Assembly: GCA_963693285.1 (NCBI GenBank)
Contig: OY848918.1
Location: forward strand, 1,557,501 to 1,621,500
Origin: Xestospongia muta
Taxonomy: Eukaryota; Porifera; Demospongiae; Haplosclerida; Petrosiidae
Length of the DNA stretch: 64,000 bases
Direction: 5' to 3'
The notes under the pieces were generated by a model. The model was not told where the DNA came from and did no database searches. It worked only from the letters and a program-made list of their open reading frames with translations. A program made the translations under genes and the position numbers. This document shows, piece after piece, positions 59,101-64,000 of the stretch (positions within the stretch are counted from its first letter, which is position 1; each line of letters opens with the position of its first letter).

Positions 59101-59365
59101 TGTCTTGATTATTGGCATCAGTGAGTGGCTTTCCATCTAATGTCCACTCCAGAACATCTCCTATACCTTTACAGTTACAGTATATTAGCGTACCAAATAG
59201 AGCAGATACGGATGAGGGACCTACTGTGATATTAGCGGCTGCATAAAGAAGGTAAAAATCACACAAAATACCTTGTGTAGTCTTACCAACAGCATCTGTC
59301 TGTTTACAACTAGGTAAAAGCCCTAAGATAGAAAAAGCAAGTAAAAGATTCACTTGGATAGCCAT
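53113..59365 (-). CDS. Receptor E: Ig + FN3 receptor with serine-rich tail
   Basis: The signal exon (59,287-59,365) begins MAIQVNLLLAFSILGLLP. A 48-bp GT/AG intron (59,239-59,286) follows; it is also open, so retention would stay in frame. Ig exon 58,936-59,238 (YCNCKG, LEWTLDG, SSVLTIRALP, IECTMI). FN3 exon about 57,326-57,619 (LTWSPPSFYSND). A small exon follows at about 57,187-57,275. Second FN3-like exon about 56,906-57,135. Membrane-proximal exon about 56,528-56,862. Stalk exon about 56,335-56,478. The TM exon (about 56,168-56,283) reads IVIAIGVVILLILAMVLIVI, then QRKRSRS. Probable tail exons: about 55,220-55,460 (proline-rich), 53,797-53,985, 53,600-53,700 (LSYISES), 53,417-53,570 (MEYISES) and 53,113-53,368, ending SNVSLSEAAF. 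No lesions seen. The gap 53,990-55,215 is unexplained. The outer domains are closest to receptor C. Confidence 0.7.
58098..58809 (+). mobile_element. TA-flanked non-autonomous DNA transposon, copy 2
   Basis: Second copy of the element at 2,837-3,627. It has the same ends (TCTGTCC and GGACAGAG, flanked by TA), the same internal landmarks (GTTTGCTACTTTCTCGTAGC) and the same broken helix-turn-helix coding start. It is about 80 bp shorter. It lies in the intron between the Ig and FN3 exons of receptor E, in the opposite orientation to that gene, and lengthens that intron to about 1.3 kb. Confidence 0.75.
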
Positions 59366-59676
59366 TTAACCCGTTGTTCACGTGAATTGTATAGTTTACC
59401 AGCTCACGCGAGTTGTACTGCACGTGATCCACCATATTGAGGTACTCGAGAAGCTAAGTATGCTAAGGATATATTAAGAAGCTAAAGGACCTGTTTTAAC
59501 CAAAGAACAAAAGATAATGAAGAAGATAGTCTTATGCCTTGGATTTGTATATGTTATTAATATATTTAATGAGAGGATATAAATCATAGGTAAGAAATAT
59601 TATATATATACACTTTAAAATCTTTTTGTTTCTTTGATGTTACAAAAATGACATATATAATTAGCTGGTATAGTAG

Positions 59677-60406
59677 TTAGTTGTGGTTATGTGCAATAGA
59701 GATATAACCACACCGTGCATCTGTCAAATTGTATCCATTCAACTTCATCAACAGTAGTTTTGTCATCTTTTGAACAGCTACCACAGAATTTTCGATCAGC
59801 AATCTCAAGATCTTTTTCAATTTTGTGTATTTCTTTAACAGTGGGCCTTGACAGGGTTGGAGTAGAACTGTACTTTTTCTTTTTTGTAGGGAAAAAATTT
59901 GTATGTTCACAGTTTGATTTGATGGCACAAATGATTTTCTTAGTATCTCCTTCATCAAACACTGCTTTCTGTGCATTGAAGTAATTGTCAGCATCATCTG
60001 ACATGAGCCATGATGAAGAAATAACACCGGTACTACCTTCAATGGCTGCAAAGAAAAGGTATCAATAATTTGCATCTTATCTCGTGTCATGCTCAAAAGC
60101 CTATAGCATATCCCTCTGAAATTCTGTTTGAATGTGTAACAGAAAATTGTCATCTACCAAATTCTCTAAATCATCAGGTTGTGGTCTTCCATGCTCTTTA
60201 TAAATTAATATGGAATTGTAAGGAAGCGCTTGTATATCTAATATCCAAGCCTTGACATTGATTAAGTTGTTGGCATGATGATTAATACCCTCAATATTGT
60301 ATTGAGTTTTTATGTTGTGGATGTCTTGTCTGTTAATTAAGTGTTCTCGTTTGATGTTGTTATAAACTAACTCGCGAATGCTATCTAAAATATGTTCCAT
60401 ACTCAC
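59677..60406 (-). pseudogene. Transposase-like N-terminus plus PHD-like zinc finger, internally deleted
   Basis: From 60,406 the minus strand reads IRELVYNNIKREHLINRQDI, NIEGINHHANN, ILIYKEHGRPQPDDLENLVD and NFLLHIQTEFQRDML. I associate this with the region just before the DDE core in MULE-related transposases. A stop follows, and the frame soon resumes as AAIEGSTGVISSSWLMSDDA, which normally follows the first catalytic block, so the catalytic centre appears to be deleted. The 3' part has CGSCSKDDKTTV and EWIQFDRCTVWLYLYC, a PHD-like zinc-binding end with one expected Cys replaced (QFD for QCD). It cannot encode an active transposase. Confidence 0.6.
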
Positions 60407-60409
60407 TCC

Positions 60410-60800
60410 CTTTTTAAGCTTCTTAGCAATATCCTGTCAAATTGTCAAAGGTATTCGTAGATAAGCTAACTGTGTTGTGTGATTATAGTGTGTAGCAAAG
60501 CACTGAGATCATATCTTTGCTGTTCCTTGTGTTTTTAAATGATGTTTTCCAGCTCCCTCAGATTTTTATGTGCCTGCCCTGTTACAATAATAGTAAAACA
60601 CCTTCATTCCATTGGAGGAGACCTGTGGTGCACACTTAAGAAGAAATAAGGAACATGTAGTTGTTTCAAACTTTTCCTTCCATTAATAAAATTCTTCTAA
60701 TGTATTGAAACTTATCTCCTTTTCTTCTATAGACATCTGATGGTTTGATTGAAGATGTAGGAGTAGTTTTTGAAGACTTGCCACTCTTTGGTAGAAGACA
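60410..60800 (-). other. Linker with small open segments
   Basis: A short minus-strand open segment near 60,670-60,790 reads SSIKPSDVYRRKGDKFQYIR and onward to a stop. It may be the C-terminal end of the C2H2 gene next to it or an unassigned exon. Nothing else was seen. Confidence 0.3.
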
Positions 60801-60804
60801 TGAA

Positions 60805-61250
60805 TTAAAAAGGTAATAAACACATGTACACAAACATGCTATTACATATAGTACATGTAACCAGACTACTTTCCACATCATTATGTGCACTCCTCATGTG
60901 TTTTGAGAGACCACTTCGAAATGAATAACCCTGTCCACAAATTGAACATGTATGTTTTTCACCAGTTGACTTAGATAGATTTGTTGGAAGTTTTGTAACT
61001 GTTACCAAATCAGTGAACAATAATATGTGTACTTTACATTCAGTATTACCTGCACACTTTGTGTAAACTTGTGTATTACTTTTTGTCTTAATAGAGGTAG
61101 CACGAAATAATGCTGGCTTCTTCAGAAAGTCAATGTTGAAGCCATCAGATTTAATTGTTTTATTCTTCTTTTTCAAAGAAAGAGAGGTTTTAGATGTTAA
61201 CGCTGGCTTAACAACGGTTGTTAAGCCAGCGTTAACATCTAAAACCTCTC
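60805..61250 (-). CDS. C2H2 zinc-finger fragment
   Basis: Open minus-strand frame. The recognisable part is one classical C2H2 finger, HTCSICGQGYSFRSGLSKHM followed by RSAHND, and then the start of another (VTCTICN). Upstream is a lysine-rich stretch. The frame is open into a 39-bp palindrome at its 5' side (61,177-61,255). The finger probably binds DNA or RNA. Given the transposase-like fragment downstream on the same strand and the MULE remnant at 11 kb, it may be the DNA-binding part of the same mobile element; a host gene is possible. Intron-exon structure could not be settled. Confidence 0.5.
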
Positions 61251-61255
61251 TTTCT
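61177..61255. repeat. Perfect 39-bp inverted repeat with 1-bp spacer
   Basis: 61,177-61,215 is the exact reverse complement of 61,217-61,255 (around TTAACGCTGGCTTAACAAC). No mismatches mean it is young. It sits at the 5' edge of the C2H2 frame. Confidence 0.95.
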
Positions 61256-61559
61256 AAACAACCCCAGGTTTACTAATTAGTGGATTGTGTAGGCATTGTC
61301 TATTATGATATTTCACCAATCCCACTAGTTTGTAAATGGCACTGCCAACTTTTAATGTAGTTTTCTGTATGTGATACAAATAAACACACATACAGTGTTA
61401 ACAAATAAGATGTATATCTTTTCTTGTACAGCTACATACATCTTGTCTAATGTTTTATACCTGTACTTGAACAACCGGGCACTCAGTTAAGTCAGTTCTA
61501 TTAAACATAACAATTGGTGTCAAATGTTATTAGTTACATACAATATGTTTGACTAACAA

Positions 61560-62645
61560 TGTTGAAGTCTTTGTTATGTGAATACATAAAAGCATGGCAT
61601 GTTTTGTTATATCAATAGTCTGAACAGATTCACCACAGCTTCCACACCTAAATTTATATTATATTAAACTTAGGGACAAATCTGTGACTGATCTTGTCAA
61701 ACAACAGGATTATATGTACATACCCTTCACAAATGTAGTCTATGATATTGTCTGAATTATATAACTCATTAAAGATCAAGTCCTGAAGGTGGATTTTCTT
61801 GTTACCCTGTTCAACATAATATTGAGCACTATTATTAATATAATTACTAACGTGTATTTTTAATTCAAGCACACTACTAGTCTGTGTGTTACTGTTGCTG
61901 TAAATACATTTGTTACATCTCACTGTGATAAAAAAGAGTCAGATAAGTGATAAAAATATTACTGAATTGTAACCTGTTTCCATCTAGTCATTAAAAAAAT
62001 TGTTCTACTAATTGTTTTGTCCTGTAGTCAATAATAAACATTTTAAAATGTGATCAAGGCCTTACCTTGCTTCAAATAGTTCGGTTAAATTATTGACTAG
62101 TTGGATATAATAATCATGAGCATCTTGGTATCTACCAGGAACAAATGATTCATGTGTATCTTTGTAATAATAAGTTCTGACATTTATTGTATTTTTTTCC
62201 CTTTTACTTGATAGAGTTTGAACAAGAGATTCTGATGGAAGTGTTGTTGTACCACTGCTATACCTGTACATGCTGTATAGGTTTAGTAATACCTTCAGTA
62301 AACATACTCTTGTGTGACAGCATAACTTTGTATTAATTTGAGTTTTTTTAATTTTAAATACAATATATACTATACCTGCTTTGTACATTCACTACATGTA
62401 TGTTTGCTGGTTGATCGCAGGAATTCTAAAAAAGTATGGTGATTTAGCAGACACTGGAGGACACTACTAGCATAGCAATTGCTAGCTGTGTTGGTGATAC
62501 CAGGAGGCTGTAATCCTACGTAAAACAGCATGACTATAACTTTATTCCCGGGAATAAACGTGTATATTTTGTTTTTGCGCATGCGTGGGCCAGTATTGGA
62601 GAAAGGGTTAAAAATTGAAGGATAACTTTCTCCGGCTAATGGCAC
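61560..62645 (-). CDS. Ubiquitin-specific protease-like gene (USP fold), partial
   Basis: From 62,645 (MPLAGESYPSIF) the first exon contains PPGITNTASNCYASSVLQCL, the Cys box of C19 deubiquitinases with its catalytic Cys. The second exon (about 62,080-62,270) has GRYQDAHDYYIQLVNNL, matching the conserved QDAHE segment of this family. The third (about 61,730-61,920) has VRCNKCIYSNSN and LQDLIFNELYNSDNIIDYIC, the first half of the zinc ribbon within the USP palm. The next segment (about 61,560-61,640) continues CGSCGESVQTIDITKH, giving the second CxxC. The catalytic His/Asp part was not found, so the gene is truncated, or its 3' exons are diverged or missing. It would remove ubiquitin from proteins if complete. 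It could be a host gene or cargo of the neighbouring mobile element. Confidence 0.65.
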
Positions 62646-62734
62646 TCATCAAATGGTTGTCGGCCATTTTATTGATTTTAACACACCCACACCACACCTA
62701 TATTAGATAATAAAAGATGTCACTGAAAAAATGA

Positions 62735-63260
62735 TCCTCTCAAAAAAGGTCCTAGGTCCCTGGAACTATCATTTTCATAAAAAATGGTCCTAGAACCAGT
62801 TTGCGATGTAAAATTGGTCCTACCTTGATTGCACTGCACCATCTTTTCACTCTCCAGTTGTCTACATTCATAACATACAGCTACCAACACTAGATTACTT
62901 TTTCGTAGACATGAGAATTCTGTAAAGACTCTTTTCCAAATATTGAAGTAGACAGAGCTGTAGTTAGTGTTGTGTGTATGTACTTTCAGCTGGATTATGT
63001 ACAGCAGACAGATGTGGCAAAACCTATAGCAAATATGCCACAATCACAGTGGCCATGTTGTTCCTGCACTGGTACAAACCCTATAACAATATTTGGCTCT
63101 TTACCACATATTATTGCAGCAATTTGTGACTTTGCATGAGGTGCTAAATCAATATTTGGCATGGAGTCAAAAACAAGTTGTGTTGCTGGTGGACATCTGA
63201 TGTTGCTTCCCAAAAGCCCTGAAGTTGGGTCTATATGATAACTTATTAAAATCTTCTGTT
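62735..63260 (-). pseudogene. Ulp1/C48 protease-like relic with zinc-finger tail
   Basis: The minus strand from about 63,260 reads CPPATQLVFDSMPNIDLAPH, then PNIVIGFVPVQEQHGHCDCG and IFAIGFATSVCC. The Asp (FDS) and the Cys-containing CDCGIFAIGFAT are typical of SUMO-protease-like C48 domains found in several large DNA transposons. The preceding catalytic His-Trp segment is not recognisable. After a frame change comes AVCYECRQLESEKMVQCNQG, the start of a PHD-like finger, and the frame then runs into a repeated GGTCCTA-type sequence. Inverted related sequences (AAAATTGGTCC at about 62,811 and GGACCAATTTT at about 63,600) may be element ends. Truncated and inactive as it stands. Confidence 0.55.
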
Positions 63261-63264
63261 GTTC

Positions 63265-64000
63265 TTCTTTTGAGCGATTAAGTCTTAGAAGGCAGTTATC
63301 CTATATCTACAGGTTAAACCTAATCCTTCTTTATATAGAATATACATAACTGTCCATTCTCATCAACTATGAACCTTTTCGATTTTTCTTAATAACATTT
63401 CTGGTTTTTGTACAATGTGGACACCTCCCTGTAGTAACATACATTATATTTGCTCAACTAGTTCGTTCTCTATTGGTATCTGGATAGGTATTAAATGTGT
63501 TAAGCATGTTGTCACATGCAGACTGTAGTGTACTAATTTTTTTATTCCTGGAACAAAAATTTTATGTGACAGGATCCTTTTTGGGCCTCCTGGACCATTT
63601 TTTTTACCGGACCAATTTTACCATAACAGGCAACACCAGACTAGTGTATTATACATTTATCACATAAATATATATGTTTATCTTCATTTACTCAAGTTGA
63701 CAGACATTGTAAAGATGGATACAGTGTCATTGTTAAGAAAACACCTGTTAAGAAAACAGAGAAATTTTTTGTTTGTAGTTATCTTGTTATGAAAGTAAAA
63801 TTCATTAAATTTCATTAAACAATAAAAAATACCAAAAGACTTTTCAACACCTGTTATATCACCACCACCATCACTATTACCATCTGACCACTTAACAATA
63901 ATGGGCCAAAAGTAGAAACTTTTTTGCTTTCACTATTTTTACAAAATCATATTTTATATCATATTTTCATAGTCAGCAGTACGTATTCTACTAGGTTGTA
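63265..64000. other. No recognisable gene
   Basis: AT-rich. Near 63,567-63,640 there is a GGATCC/GGACCA-rich segment related in inverted orientation to 62,730-62,830. No exons seen. Confidence 0.4.

Noticed and set aside
60070..60255. Plus-strand open frame over the transposase-like fragment
   Set aside because: Shadow of the minus-strand frame, which carries recognisable motifs.
1..64000. tRNA and rRNA genes
   Set aside because: I scanned by eye for conserved tRNA arms and rRNA landmarks and saw none. A covariance-model search would be needed to exclude them.

Overview
The window looks like nuclear DNA from an invertebrate animal. The best fit is a demosponge of the Amphimedon type, but this is an inference and not proven. 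It is AT-rich, coding sequence is split into short exons with GT/AG borders (one intron is only 48 bp, 59,239-59,286), and almost every recognisable gene is on the minus strand. The content is typical of published demosponge gene repertoires: expanded Ig/FN3 receptors, ankyrin-Roc-COR proteins with CARD and Death domains, and MULE-type elements.

Layout. (1) 0.9-7.3 kb: exons of one or two unrecognised minus-strand genes, interrupted by a TA-flanked transposon copy (2,837-3,627). (2) 8.35-14.1 kb: two tandem receptor genes, here called A1 and A2, separated by a dead MULE transposase. (3) 14.2-18.3 kb: a broken receptor with a PPPY tail, and other receptor relics. (4) 18.4-20.3 kb: receptor C, apparently without a membrane segment. 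(5) 19.6-27.5 kb: a duplicated block carrying a dead receptor 5' end and Death-domain exons. (6) 27.1-34.8 kb: an ANK-Roc-COR-CARD-Death gene (H) and a damaged upstream copy of its ANK-Roc-COR part. (7) 35.3-42 kb: receptor F, a second broken PPxY-tail receptor, and several relics. (8) 42.7-48.5 kb: receptor D, with a long tyrosine-rich tail built from duplicated exons but carrying several lesions. (9) 48.7-53 kb: relics. (10) 53.1-59.4 kb: receptor E, with a second copy of the TA transposon in an intron. (11) 59.7-63.3 kb: a minus-strand cluster of USP-like, C2H2, MULE-N-terminus/PHD-like and Ulp1-like fragments, probably one or more large decayed mobile elements.

How it fits together. The receptors share one plan: signal peptide, Ig exon, FN3 exon, a second FN3-like region in two exons, then a nearly invariant membrane-proximal exon containing CRFAERSTADGCHVIFR, then a membrane helix and a tail. 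The outer Ig and FN3 exons differ between copies, the membrane-proximal exon hardly differs, and the tails are of different kinds (NPxY, PPxY, repeated tyrosine motifs, or none). Beside them sits a cytosolic death-fold protein with ankyrin repeats. I read the window as a fast-evolving recognition-receptor cluster next to a death-fold signalling gene. An immune or allorecognition role is inference only. Exon borders were placed by eye and most are approximate.
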